The position numbers and the translations under genes are program-made. The notes beneath the pieces are model-generated. The model worked only from the letters and a program-made list of their open reading frames with translations, had not been told where the DNA came from and searched no databases. Source: Triops longicaudatus (Eukaryota > Arthropoda > Branchiopoda > Notostraca > Triopsidae). Taken from it: 64,000 nucleotides of DNA. Where the stretch lies: the NCBI GenBank assembly GCA_022885665.1, contig JAGQDJ010000134.1, positions 85,474-149,473 on the forward strand, written 5' to 3'. Below are positions 47,000-58,471 of this stretch, piece by piece. Position 1 is the first letter of the stretch. Each line of letters begins with the position of its first letter.

Positions 47000-49900
47000 G
47001 TGACGAAACAAATACGTCAACAAAGAAATAGTGTATTCTAACGTTAGTTTAGCACAGCTCAAGATTTCTACAAGCTAAAGCTGGAGATTAACAATGCTGA
47101 GCGTAGCGTGCAGCAGCTTAAAATGGCCATAGAAGAAATGGAAAAAGTAAAATTGTCCCTAAATCCTGCAGAAGCGTCGGAATTTGAGATAAAACTGAAG
47201 CCATACAGCGATAAAGCAGTGCAAGCTCTCCTGGACTTTTTAGGTGAAAAACGAATCTGGCTTTAAATCCGGGAAAAAAAGAATAATTGTCAAAGTTATA
47301 TACTTTCCAGTTAAAGTAAGTTGTTTGGTTAGTTTGAAATAATTGACATCTGGTTAGGTTTAGAGTTTACGTTTAGCAAAGTCAAGTTAATTTTTTTAAA
47401 TTGGGTTAGAATTAGTCAAAATAGGTACATCTCAATTAGGTTAGGATAATTTAAGTTAGGCTAGCTTGTGAAAAAATTTCGAGATTAGATACAAAATTTC
47501 GAATTGCCAGAATTTTTTATTATTATTATTGCTATTCCAGAATTTAAACAAGCATACCTTTAATAACTTACGGATAAGAACATAATTAAGTTTGTTATTA
47601 TAATCGTTCGTAAGTGTTATTGTAACTTTAACTATGTTCAATTGGAACGTACGACTTGTAAATAATCATGATTTTACCCTTTTTTAGATTTCCTGAAAAA
47701 TAATCCAAGCTCCCCTTTAAAGGAAAAGACTCATACATCTTCAGTAGAAGGCGAAAGTATGAGTAGTAGCCCAGTGGAGGGCTCACAATTGCTGATGTTC
47801 GTGCCACCATTTTCTTCCGAAGAACTAGAGTTAGAAGCCCGACGAGCCACGTTGGAGACGGTAGAACATCTAAATCAAGAAATCGAAGATTTGCACGATC
47901 TGATGAACAACTTCGCGTCGATGGTGGAGGTATTATGACAAAGCAATAATTTGGTGCTTACAAGGATCGTATTTGCTATATGCTACCGTAAAACGGGGTA
48001 ATTTCGAATGAAAAAGGGTCTTTTATTTTCGCTTTCTTTTATATTTCGGCTAAGAGATATGAATTTTGGCTCTGTAGGCTGCTCCGCAGAATGATACAAA
48101 CTTTTCACTTTAAACTTCACTGTAAAACTCCTTGAGTACTTGGTGTTCATAGTTATCCCAGGATGAGTGTAACTTCGAACGCAAGCACAAAATTGCTCGA
48201 CAATGTTAAGAAGTAACATTTTGGCGGATAATGTCTCCTAAGCGTCGATAGTGTAAACTACTTACAGACTGTCGACCATTTCTTTAAAGAAAGTGACTTC
48301 GGTTATTTTAGCAAAAAATATGACTGACAAGTGGTCGGTAGAAAACGAGCTTCTATTTAAGAAAACTTATATTTCTTTACACTTCGCACTTGGTTGCACT
48401 TCCTACTGTCTCAACTACTGCTTTGTTCTTGTCTGCCCACTTTGTTTTCAACTTTGAAAAGGGGAGGGGTGATTTTAGTTGAGTTTTCATGCGTTTTATT
48501 CGGAAGTCGCGTCCTCCCCTTGCTCCCCTAGCTAGCTCACGCAAGCCTCGGAACAGCCATAACGCAGGCAAAGGGTTGAAGTTCTGCGTAATTCTACGAA
48601 TTTGCTTGGAAGCAAAACTCTGCAACTGCACATTGATTTAGGTAACCGATAAGCTGATCGATGAAGTATCTTTGTGGATAAACTGGAGCCACTAACTGTC
48701 CTAATTTTCTTTTGGTAGTAAAAATCGTGAAAAATGCTCCCTTGCTTGTTCAGAATTACCCCGTTTTACGGCAATGTTTCATTATTTTGTGAGAAAATTT
48801 GGTAAGAACTTTGACAAAGAGTTTTTCCGGCAAAACCTTGTAAACTGCACGAAGAAGTTCGTAAAATCGCAAGACTAAGCTCAGAGTCCATGTTCAAAGT
48901 TACCCGAAAAAAGTTCAAGTTGGCCGAGAAGCTTTGAACAACGATGTTGCTGGAAAATGAAAGCTCGTAGCTCATTTCCGAGTTCAGTGAACTAAAGGCA
49001 TCAAAATACTATTACGTCAAGAACAAAGATTCTAAGCGCCATAATTATCTTGTGGTCGTCAAGAATCGCACAACAACTACATTTGTCTACAAACATCTTT
49101 AGCTTTCAACCGGCTTTTGTCGCGAAGTTTTTCAAAACAAAGGGTCCGTTTTGCATTTTTGAGAAAGCCTATTCATAGTGGAAAGTAATGACATGTAGCC
49201 TGTTGCGTTGTGTTACGTGATGAGGAGCAGTAGGTGACCTACGATTTTCCATAAAGTGTTCAATATAATTACACATATTCGGAATTATCCAGTTTTACGC
49301 TAATGTTAAAATAGCTTAATGGTACACATTCAGTGCTTGCAGTGCATTCATCCAGGCTCATCTATTTGTAGGTGAATTAGACTGTACTAGGCTTGGTACA
49401 GTTGTTTTAGCTAGGTTAGTTATAGATCAATTAGGTTACGTATTTTTATTCTAGGTTATGTGAAAGCAGCTTATGTCAAGTTAGGGTTAGTTGGGTTAGG
49501 CACGATAAGCTGTGGAGATCATGTTAAAATGTGTTACGTGGTATAAGGGTAGGTTAAGTTTGATTAGATTTATTAATGGCAAGTTAGGTTAATTTACCTA
49601 TAGTTTAGGTCAATGTTTTTTTTTTAACGTTAAGTATAGGTTACGTCTAGTATGACATGATTTGTTATTTTTGGTTTTGGTAGTGTCATTGTAATTTCAT
49701 CAGTTCCGCTTAAATTACACTTAAATGCGTTAAAAGAGTAATTAAAGTTTTTAACCTATTAGGCAAAGCACACAGATGCCGTTGAGCTAGATCAGTGCTA
49801 CTCAACAGTTTACTTCTTCACTAGCCCAGGAACGCTTTCCGTTTAATTTCAAACATTTATCTTGAACCGCTCGCGAGATACACAATGTTCCTATTTGGGA

Positions 49901-51783
49901 GAAACCGCGGCTAGTGTTAACTGATATAGCCGCTCCGCGCACCCGTGCCAGTACGGCAAGCGCATTTCTTTTTTTTTTTTTTACCATTTTCGTCTTTTTT
50001 TTTCTTTTAGCAAACGGATTCAGCTTTATCATTACATACTTTATAAATATAAGTCTTTCCTGATCACTCTATAAGGATTTAGTAACTTCTATTATGATTT
50101 TACGTATTAAAAGTAAAGGTACGCTTTTATGTTCAGTAAAAAGAGATAGATAGTTTTTTAGTTGTAGTAGAATTAAGCCTCAAATTCTGCTCAAATTAAA
50201 AAAAATCTGGAAACTAAACAAAGAGTTGTATGAGAAACAAAAGTCGTTTAAGTAACCGATATATCTGTTCCCATAAACTGTAAAAGTTTCGTAAAGTTTA
50301 CTTCAGGCACGTCCGAAATAAAAATTCTCCAATTATTGCTCCCTTTTGGCAGCCGTCGCGTCTAGTGTGTTAACTAATGAATAGATGGATAAAAAGATAG
50401 TTCTGCATGTGTTTGAAAATGTTTACTATTAGGTTAGATTGCGCTATGTACAGTTAGTTCAGTTTGGTGGGTTTTGTCAAGATAGATTTGTTTGTTCTGC
50501 TAGATGAAGGTATAATAATTAACTTATTGGATTGTTCTTCTCGTAATTTCATAATTTTTACGTCTGTTGAATGAACATAAACACGCCGGGTTCGAGGTAA
50601 GCTTGGTTCGGTGAGAAGTGTGTTGAGTGAGTAGTGTGACGCTCGTATATGCGGGGTCTTGCACGTCACGAACCAAGGCTTTTTGTTAGGCCTAATACAT
50701 CGCTAACACTCTACTCCCCACTACCAGGCAGTTAACCAGACTTATTCAGGAGACTATTTAGAGACGACGAAAACCGCGCTTGGTACTTAGAGATCGGTAA
50801 TAATGAAAGAGAAGTCTGACCACAAACATGGCACCGTTTTTCTTAGCAGAGATAATAGTGGATTTCACACTGAAGCTCTAGACCCATAACAAGGAAATTT
50901 GCGGGCATGTAATGATTTTTTTTTAAATCCATAAAATGTGACTTGGCTGTGGATGTGGTCGGACCTCTCTAGTCTTTCTGCGGTTTTTTAAGAGTTCGCA
51001 AGATGTCAACCATGACAATCACATGTCGGGATCAGTCCTCGATGTCGACCGACGACAGTATCACCGAAAACGAATTGCTTGCTCCTATTTCCTTTTAAGA
51101 GGCCAAAGAACGCATGTGTACTGGGACTTTCTAAACACCCTGTGCAAACTCATAACAGACACCAGAGATGACTAAGAAGCCCACTGCATTACTGCCAAGC
51201 CAGCTTTTTATACGCGTGTAACCATTCTGACTTGGCAGTCGCTGGTCATCCTACTCTCGGTACCCGCATGTAAGGATTCCCCAATGCTAAGCGTCGGATG
51301 ATGTGCGCCGCTCTGTTTCCGTAACAAGTGTTTAGACTGATGATAAGGAAATAAAACTTTCTTCTCGTTGTGAAGCAAAATCTCATAAATTAACCCGGAT
51401 TTCTATTTGCTTTACAGATTCAGAAACCTCTGGTAGCAACGGTTGAACACAACGTAGAAGAAGCGAACATAAACGTGGCTTATGGTCGACAGTTCCTTGC
51501 CAAGGCGGAAAAGTATAAAGGAGTGTTTTACCCCCTAGGAGGCGCAGTAGTCGGGGGATGCGTGGGCGGTCCTTTAGGTTTACTGGCAGGTGTGAAAATA
51601 GGAGGACTTTCTGCATTAGGTGGAGGTATTTTAGGTAAATTCTGTTGGTAATTCTATTCCTGTTTCATAATTACTTTTGTGAAAGGTTTCGCTGGTGGCC
51701 ATCTTTTGAAAAAGAAAAGTAGGGACGGAACTGTTCCTCCCTCGCCGCAGGCAGTCTTAGAAGGGAAGGAAAAAGTCACTTAA
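46888..51783 (+). CDS. STX17: Syntaxin 17 (Qa-SNARE), 5 exons, complete
   Basis: STX17 is the autophagosomal Qa-SNARE that pairs with SNAP29 and a lysosomal R-SNARE for autophagosome-lysosome fusion. Exons 46888-46999 (see junction note), 47058-47243, 47688-47929, 51418-51634 and 51686-51783 give about 284 residues; human is 302. The N-terminal helices end in NNAERSVQQL (human has NAGRTVQQL). The SNARE motif runs from about LETVEHLNQEIEDLHDLMNN through IQKPLVATVEHNVEEA. A glycine-rich double hydrophobic hairpin (about 216-260, with VGGPLGLLAG) is unique to STX17, followed by a basic tail. Exon 3-5 junctions keep frame. The exon 1/2 junction is uncertain: the strong donor GTAAGT at 46996 does not keep the frame with either nearby acceptor, while GT at 47000 with AG at 47057 does. 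A proline sits two residues after the central Gln182. Confidence 0.93.
47058..47243 (+). CDS. STX17: STX17 exon 2
   Basis: The frame QDFYKLKLEINNAERSVQQL through ALLDFL is clear. The 5' edge could be 47053 (after TTTAG), 47058 (after CACAG) or, less likely, 47075. The donor is GTGAAA after a split Asp codon. Confidence 0.85.
47320..47470 (+). repeat. TTAGG-like tract in STX17 intron 2
   Basis: GGTTAGTTTG, TGGTTAGGTTTAG and ATTAGGTTAGGATAA words, TTAGG on the sense strand of STX17. Confidence 0.55.
47688..47929 (+). CDS. STX17: STX17 exon 3
   Basis: The acceptor is TTTTTTAG and the donor is GTATTA. It encodes a Ser-rich linker and the first half of the SNARE motif (ETVEHLNQEIEDLHDLMNNF), ending MVE in phase 0. 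Confidence 0.93.
47986..49302. mobile_element. TA-flanked DNA element in STX17 intron 3, with a third internal end
   Basis: The left end TA-CCGTAAAACGGGGTAATT (47984 on) is repeated in reverse at 48753-48772 (GAATTACCCCGTTTTACGG) and, more diverged, at 49281-49302 (GGAATTATCCAGTTTTACGC-TA). TA flanks the outer pair, as for Tc1/mariner-pogo transposons. The interior has small open frames only and no transposase I recognise. Confidence 0.6.
49380..49680 (+). repeat. TTAGG-like tract in STX17 intron 3
   Basis: GCTAGGTTAGTTATAG, TTAGGGTTAGTTGGGTTAGG and related words, again with TTAGG on the STX17 sense strand. A small patch (TTAGGTTAGATTG) follows at about 50430. Confidence 0.6.
51418..51634 (+). 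CDS. STX17: STX17 exon 4
   Basis: The acceptor is TGCTTTACAG and the donor is GTAAAT. It starts IQKPLVATVEHNVEEA, so the zero-layer Gln is the second codon, and ends in the glycine-rich membrane hairpin GGAVVGGCVGGPLGLLAG. Confidence 0.95.
51686..51783 (+). CDS. STX17: STX17 exon 5 (stop)
   Basis: It follows a 51-bp intron (acceptor TGTGAAAG). It completes the hydrophobic hairpin (FAGGHLL), then KKKSR and a polar tail ending at TAA 51781-51783. Confidence 0.92.
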
Positions 51784-52179
51784 TTGTTTACGAGATTAAT
51801 CTGACTTTAATTTTGACACGAGATCTAGCAACTCAATTTATCTAAATGCATTTTTGGACAGTTTTATATGATTTATATTTGTTTATAACGAGATTTTGTT
51901 GTTTCGAAGATGCAATGATGGTTGTTGAATAAGTAAAGCCGATAGATGTCACATTTGCTTATATTTTTTTAACATATTTTAATTTTAAGGCATAGTTTTT
52001 TTCGTTTTTTTTTTTTCTTAGAGAATTATGCGTCTTGTGTATTTACTTTCGCATTTCAGTTTGTAATTGTTCCGTACTGCCTTTGTGTAACTGTGTGCTA
52101 AAATTAATTCTTCTTACCATTGTACATACGAAACCTTGAACCTTATAAGGGCTAAATAGAGTTAATCAGACAGTAAGTT

Positions 52180-52185
52180 AATAAA
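52180..52185 (+). terminator. Candidate polyadenylation signal of STX17
   Basis: AATAAA about 400 bp after the stop codon, the first exact match seen downstream. Confidence 0.45.
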
Positions 52186-53860
52186 TTTAGTCAACTGGTT
52201 CTGTTTGTGAACCACTACGTGCTCTTTTCCTTTTTTGTAAAGCTAACGTTGAGGCACCTTATAAACTTTCGTGCTTTTTACTTCGGTAAACCACATCAAC
52301 CCAGGCATCAATCGTGGCTAGCCATCGAATGCAGCAGAAGCAGTTTCAAGGTAAACCAAACTATAAGTCTTCAAGTCCGAAGTCCAAAGTAGAGCCACAA
52401 AAAGCATCCGATTTTCATTTCTTGGACAGTTGTGACTTATGAGGACTCCGAATTGGTCGAAAGTGAATCCAAGTGAAATTCTTCTCATAGCCACGTCATT
52501 GTCGTCAGTTGGGGCTTTGTGTAATCTTTTTGGCGCCCAATGAGACAGCAATGAACACAGGAGGCACACAACCATACAGACCATTCTAGGGCCAGTGATT
52601 CATCGAGCACATTTAGTTCATGACTTCGTGTCTGAGAGGAATGAGATTGCGTACATAGCGTGGTTCAGACAAGCACTGGTAGATGGGACTCGTCTGAGTA
52701 AATACATATCGGGGAGAGATTTTTACTCCAAATGGTAGAGGTAGTCTTCCTTTGCTAGGTAAACTGAGCGAATTCGTCCTTCTTTGGTATATCTCTGCTA
52801 TTTTTCCGATATTCTTTTTACTTTAGTTTGCCTTCATGTGTAATCAGCAAATCTGGTGACTCCACGGCAGTGGTGGTTGTTTTTGGCTTTTGAAGTCAAT
52901 ATGAGTTCTGCCATAGTTTCCAGAATTGTAGCAAAACACTCCTGATAGACGTAACAACGGTATCTGCCGGAAGTGCTAAGATGCGCTTGGCAAGATCAGC
53001 GTTAAGAGGCTTAATGAGTGGCAACATTTGCCAAATAAATGGATAGGGGTGCAGGTTATCCAACTCAAAATTTAACTGAGTCAGTGAATAAGAGTTAAAT
53101 GTGACCTCCACTTCATACGTCGTGTTTGTTGTTAGTGTAAGTTCTTTCTTCTGCAAGCGAACTGAATGGTTCAACAACAATCAACTCTTTTGATACATTG
53201 ACGTTAGTCGTGGATTTAGCCTCACGAAATTTATTACCCTTTATAAGAAAGCGTTTTGTTTCTTTGTTCTTTCTATTTGCTAAAAGGCGAGATGACGACG
53301 GGCCACTGGGGCTCATGACCAAACATTTATATCTGAATGACATTGAGAAACTTGTGGTAAGCTCTCTAAGACTTCCTACTGTACTGTTTAATCAGTTAAG
53401 TAATACTTATGTATAAAAATTTGAGTTATGTAGAAAAATTTGTCAGTAATCGTCTTTTTCATTGATACAAAAACATGCTTATATTCTGTCCAAACAGTCA
53501 CTTTTTAAAATACGGGTGTATTGAATGAGACACCTCAAAAGACTAAATTGTTCCCACTTTCTTTTAGTCGACCCCCAACAAAAACTGTCTCCCTCTTCCT
53601 TCTGAAAGAAACGGGTAAAGTAGAGTAATTCAGCCAAAACAGAAGTTGACGATATGATTTGCCTTTCCATAGCTCACTACGAGCAAAAACTCTCACCTGG
53701 TTCACCCTTTACCCCCTTTAAGAAAACTCCTCTTCGTCGAAGGCAGACAGGGGAGCTCCAAAGCACAACTTCCCTCACATTCATTCTTTTGCGGATTTTC
53801 CTCCTTTTCTGTAACAAACCAAAGGGGATTTTAATTGTAGTGTAATTTGGGCTTTTTAAG
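52186..53860. other. Intergenic; two overlapping - strand open frames, unrecognised
   Basis: Two - strand frames at 53113-53343 and 52896-53180 overlap and read like one protein-like region broken by a frameshift. A third (52318-52584) has a short hydrophobic start. I do not recognise a family. They lie on the same strand as, and downstream of, the decayed retroelements, so they could be a retroelement relic. Confidence 0.3.
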
Positions 53861-54031
53861 ATTTACTAGTAAATTACATTACAATTTCAAGGAGAGTAAG
53901 AACGTTACAATTTCAAGGAGAGTAAGAGTGCAAAACATTTTTCAAGAGCGAAAAATGTAACGAGTACAATACTAGTAATCCAAAAAGTAATCGGTATAAC
54001 AGACTATTACATATAATAGTTACACAACACT
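53860..54031. mobile_element. Possible hAT-like end with internal direct repeat
   Basis: A 25-bp direct repeat (TTACAATTTCAAGGAGAGTA, about 53877 and 53906) lies in TTAC/GTAA-rich text that ends TAATAGTTACACAACACTAG, a form seen at hAT-type ends. No clear partner end or target duplication was found. Confidence 0.3.
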
Positions 54032-54900
54032 AGTGCAGACTAGATTTGAAATTCCATTCGTCGGAAAATTTCTTGACCTCTCTTGTTGCCAAGTGAGCTC
54101 CGTTGCCCTAAGCCATTTCTTCTGGAATACCATACCGCGCAAAACTTTCCTGGAGAACCGCAATGACCTTCTTACTATCTTTGTTAATAAATCGAAATAA
54201 ATCAACGTAATTCGAAAAATAACCCACTAAAACTAGGTAATAGCGTCTGCCGTATTGAAATTTATCCGTTCCCACTCGCTGCCAGGGATTTTTTTTTTTG
54301 GTAGAGGGTGGGTGTGTAAACGTTCTGCATAGTTTAAAGGACGCAAGTCTTGACATCTCTGACACCTTACAACAAGACGTTCAACAAGATGTCTTTGTCA
54401 ATGTCCTGCAAACACACCACTTGCTGCGCTCTCTTTTTCATTTTTACCATCCTTCGATGCCCGTAAAGAGTGTTCAAAATTTGTGTTTTCTGTTAGCCTT
54501 AAGGACGATAAGTAGAGTGAGCTTCATTAAATGGCTTGCCATTCCCGTGATGTCTTCTTTCGTTTTTCAAGACTTTCCAGCAGGATCTTTGTCTCTAATG
54601 ATCATCAGCCACCCTTGCCTCATGTGCTGCAACAGTTGTCCTATTTTTGTATCTTTGATAATTTCCTCCTTCTACCGCTTCAAATTCTGATTGCCGATGC
54701 TAAACGATGTTCTCACTACCGCTTGTACATGAGCTTCTGCTTCTTCTGCTAGTTGCTCACCCGTCGTAATGTGATTGCCAGGAGTTCTAGAAAAAGCATC
54801 TGCTAAAACATTATCTTTTCCGGGAATCCACTGAATTACTGAAATATGAAGCGTTCCTGGTCAGCTGTCCGTTTGGTTCACGGTAATCATCGTTCCTTTA
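54020..54900 (-). mobile_element. Decayed Ty3/gypsy-type pol fragment A (RNase H end to integrase)
   Basis: Read on -, the order is an RNase H C-terminal motif (IPGKDNVLADAFSRTPG, about 54780-54840), a linker, traces of the zinc-binding region (RCQ-CQDLR near 54345), and the start of the integrase core (PWQRVGTD, YLVLVGYFSNYVDLF, FARYGIPEEM). Stops and frameshifts break it and the second catalytic Asp motif is altered. Not functional. Confidence 0.75.
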
Positions 54901-56190
54901 ATTTTCGTTACTCGTTAAGGAATCGGGAGTTTTAAGCTTGTATTGCCTTCCTTCTCTACTAACTAACACGGTATCTCCGATCTTGACTTTTTGTGTCTCA
55001 GCTTTCCTGTTGGCATATTTTTTCATCTTCATTTCCGCCACCAGATCTTGTTTTCTTACGAGCGGATGAGTTTTCCCAGTGGCTAACTGCGGGTGTTGTT
55101 TCGTTAGAGGCCGCCCAAAGAGAAGGGAAGCTGGTCTTTCGCCTGTACAGGAGTGACGAGACGACTTGTAATGGAAAAGGAATTTTGATAGTTGCTTTTG
55201 CCAAGATAGGTACTCTACTGACGCGCATCGGAGGGATTTCTTCAAAGTTTCATAAACCGCTCGACTCCTCCATTGGTCTTGAGGCCAGGCGGATGTAATC
55301 TTCCAGCGTTTAAAGTTGTAAAGGTGGGCAAATTGTTTGAATGCTTGGTTGTCGAATGGTGGACCATTGTCGGATTTGAGGACTTCTGGTACTCCAAAGA
55401 TGTCGAGCAACTGTTGTAGTTTTGGTACAACGTATCTGGCAGCATTGCTGTTAACTCTACTCACTAGCCGAAATGGTTAGTAATCGTCGTATAGAAAATC
55501 CTTCTGAATTTGTGCGAAATCAACGGTCACTTCGGCCCATGGTCTAGGTGGAAGGATTCGACATCTACAATGGTGTTAATAAGAGTTTTTGGTCCACAGG
55601 CTTGGCAGGGAAAGCAAATCTTGATTAGGTTTTCCATAAGTTTATCTAAATTAATCAACTACACTTTTCCTCTTATTAGACCTTTAGTCTTAACAATGCC
55701 GACGTGTCCCTGATTCGCGATGTCGACAACTTTCTGAGTTAAGAAATTCGGAATGACAATCCTTGCTCCTTTCAGTAAAATGTTGCCATATTGCGTATTT
55801 ACTTTCGTCAACTGATCCTTTATTTTGCTTAAAGCTGCTAACCGTTTATTATGTTCCACGTTGAGGTTGTAGTTTAGGTTCGCTCTAGACTTTTGCAGAC
55901 AACTAATCGTAACTTGCGTTGGCTTGCCGTTTTCGGTGTCTAGCGCAATCTCATCTTAAGTAATAGAGTTCGGGATGGCGGCCAAATACGTAGCGTAAAC
56001 GTAGAGATAAGTGAACACCTACTCGCTGGATGCCATGATAATCTTTAGTGTAGGGGGACGAGAGATGAAACCGGCAGCACGAGTCACTTTTTTATGTCCT
56101 CGGAAGCTTCTTGGTGTTCTGTATTCCAAGTCCAAACGGGTTTCTTGTGTGTCATCTTATGAAGCTGAACACTGATGTGCTCTAGACATA
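54898..56190 (-). mobile_element. Decayed Ty3/gypsy-type pol fragment B
   Basis: On -, a reverse-transcriptase C-terminal trace (KKPVWTWNTEHQEASEDIKK, about 56090-56150) is followed by a linker and a zinc-binding-region stretch (LLKGARIVIPNFL near 55770), then the second half of the integrase core with SDNG (about 55363-55374) and a C-terminal domain. RNase H and the first half of the core are missing. The region of the catalytic Glu is read in another frame (about 55260). It differs in sequence from fragment A where they overlap, so it is a separate copy. Confidence 0.75.
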
Positions 56191-56199
56191 TCTTCCCAT

Positions 56200-58084
56200 T
56201 CCACCCGTGTACAATCCCCTACCCACTACCCTACTACTCATAGGAACCAACCAAGCTGGCTTGTACCGAAGCCCGGAAAAAAAGGGATTTCAACGAAGTC
56301 CACCTTTACCATTCAGCTACAGGTAAATTGAGCTCCAAATCGTTGTCTTTAAGTAAACCTAAAACACCTATTCCAGTTCCCTATCAAAGTTTTTTAAAGC
56401 AGCTTTAACATCAATGCTTACTCAAAACAGCTTAAAAACCCTTTTTCTAGATAATTCAATTACATCTGTTTCGCATTGATTATCATTTGCAATCTTGCAT
56501 TTCCGGTGTATTGTTCGAGATTATTTAACCAATGAGTATATTGTAAACAAAAGACAAGCAATGAAATTCCTTGTTGCCCTTTCTTTGAGCTTGTTAGTTA
56601 CTGACTCATTCCCATCCCTTAAGCCTTTATTAGCCAAATTAAGCAGACACTTTAAATGTGCTTTGGCGTCTCTTAGCTTTATCTAATTTTTCTACAGTTA
56701 TGTATTTCCTAGAATTCTGTTTAATGGGAGTCCTGTTCATCTGCACCGGGAAATTGGCTGTGTTCACTACCAATTGCAGTAGCTCTAACATGATTTTGAT
56801 TCTGGGAAAATAAATTTTGGAGTAATTTGCAAATCAGTTGCAATCATCTATACGTTTGTTATAACTATCAAATCTACGGTGAATTGACAGCTGTATATTT
56901 AAAAGCAGGAGCACTGCAGCATTGATGACTAGCTAGTGCCGTTCTTATTGTTGATGGTAACTTGAAGAAATATTTCCCGCCAATTTGAATTCCTGTGTTG
57001 TTGGGTAGATGCAACACAGGACACAACTCTTGTAGAAACTGCTCCACATTCCTCAGGCAGAGCTACAGCATTTGCATTGATTTCCGTTGTGATTATCGGG
57101 TGAGCCGCTTTCATGGACGAAATTATAGGACACAAAGCTCGTAACAAACTGAGAGCTGAAACGAGAGATTTGTAAGATTGCCTTTGAGAGTTGTAGTGGT
57201 ATGCGACCTAATCGTAGGGTTAGATTAGCATGTTCTTCATAGAAGCTTGAGCTTGTCCTTTGCTATATTCTCTGCTGTATTTATTGATGTTTCCCACACT
57301 GTATAGGGTTAGTCGTTATCCTTGTTGCTTGTAAAATACAGCCTAGTAAGTTACAGATTTGCAATATTCGATAAGGATATTTAATCTTCTGGGAGCTGCT
57401 GAAACCGCATGTAAGTTTCCGCGAATGAGCTTTTAATGGGTCAGAGAATTATTTAACATTAATAGCGCAGTTTGCTTGTTAGTAACCATCCTATCAAAAA
57501 CCACTCAGGAAAAGACGACACCAATTGTAAATTAGCCTGTAGAGACAACAGGAAATATGACAAAAATGAATACATGAGAAAAACAATTATTGAGTATACA
57601 TGAGAAACATTAGCATATTACTGTTCTGCATGGACTCTCAGCGTTGTTTACCATCTGGGTTTACATTAAGGCGATCCAAACCTCTACCCTGCAATCAGGC
57701 TTGCATCTGAAAGTGATTTTTACTGTTCAGCAGAGCCACCCCATGAAAAAGATAGTTATTCATTAGAACGGAGAACGAATTGGTGGGTCCATGCGTAGAA
57801 ATATTAAATTGTAGGAATCGTAGCCTAAAGATATGGATTTTTGTTTCGATTGTTACGTTTATCAACATCGTTGACAAAATAGGAAAACACGTGCATTTTC
57901 AAGAAATTCTGATTCCAATTTTCTCTGTCCAGTTTAAGGGTAAGACAGTAGCATCTCGGAGTCCCCTTTCTGAAAAAGAGTGACTACAACCCCTGTCTGA
58001 CAGTCTTTCGGCGTTTCCCCCGGTTTTCACGCGACTTCGCATCCTCGATGCAGCCACGTGGCTCCACTTGCGCCTAATTTATCT
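56200..58084. other. Intergenic, no gene recognised
   Basis: AT-rich with short open frames on both strands (for example 56929-57147 on -) that I cannot assign. Some of the first part may be further retroelement debris. Confidence 0.45.
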
Positions 58085-58275
58085 TTACTGCATTTGTCTA
58101 ATCTAGCAAATGTTCTAACCTAACCTATTTTTCCCTAATTTAACCTAATCTAACTTAACCTGCTTAGCATAACATAATGCAATCTAACTTAAAATTGCTT
58201 TGCCTAACATAATCTGTAACCCAACTCACTTCTCGTCGGCCTAAACTAACCCAAATTTACCCAGGTAAGTAAACT
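58085..58275 (-). repeat. CCTAA-like tract 3' of ERCC8
   Basis: TTCTAACCTAACCTATTT, CTAATCTAACTTAACC and relatives on +, so TTAGG-like on the ERCC8 sense strand. Confidence 0.6.
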
Positions 58276-58471
58276 TTACTTACCTTTGCCACGTCTAAGT
58301 TAAAACCCCATCTTTTGTGCTTCTGATAACATTCTTGATTCTTTTCATTTTGTTCAACAAAGAGTTATGCTCTGTTTTCAAAATTAGATTTTGTAAAACC
58401 ATTCAAAACATCAATACACTGCTACAAAACAGATCTAAATTTTACAAACCAAACAACACAAAATAGCTGTA

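Noticed and set aside
49785..49900. Possible hAT end (CAGTGCTACTCAAC)
   Set aside because: It resembles the left end of the 10004 family, but I found no right end and no 8-bp duplication.
54298..54690. 130-codon open frame on +
   Set aside because: Antisense of the gypsy-type fragment A; the recognisable protein motifs are all on -.
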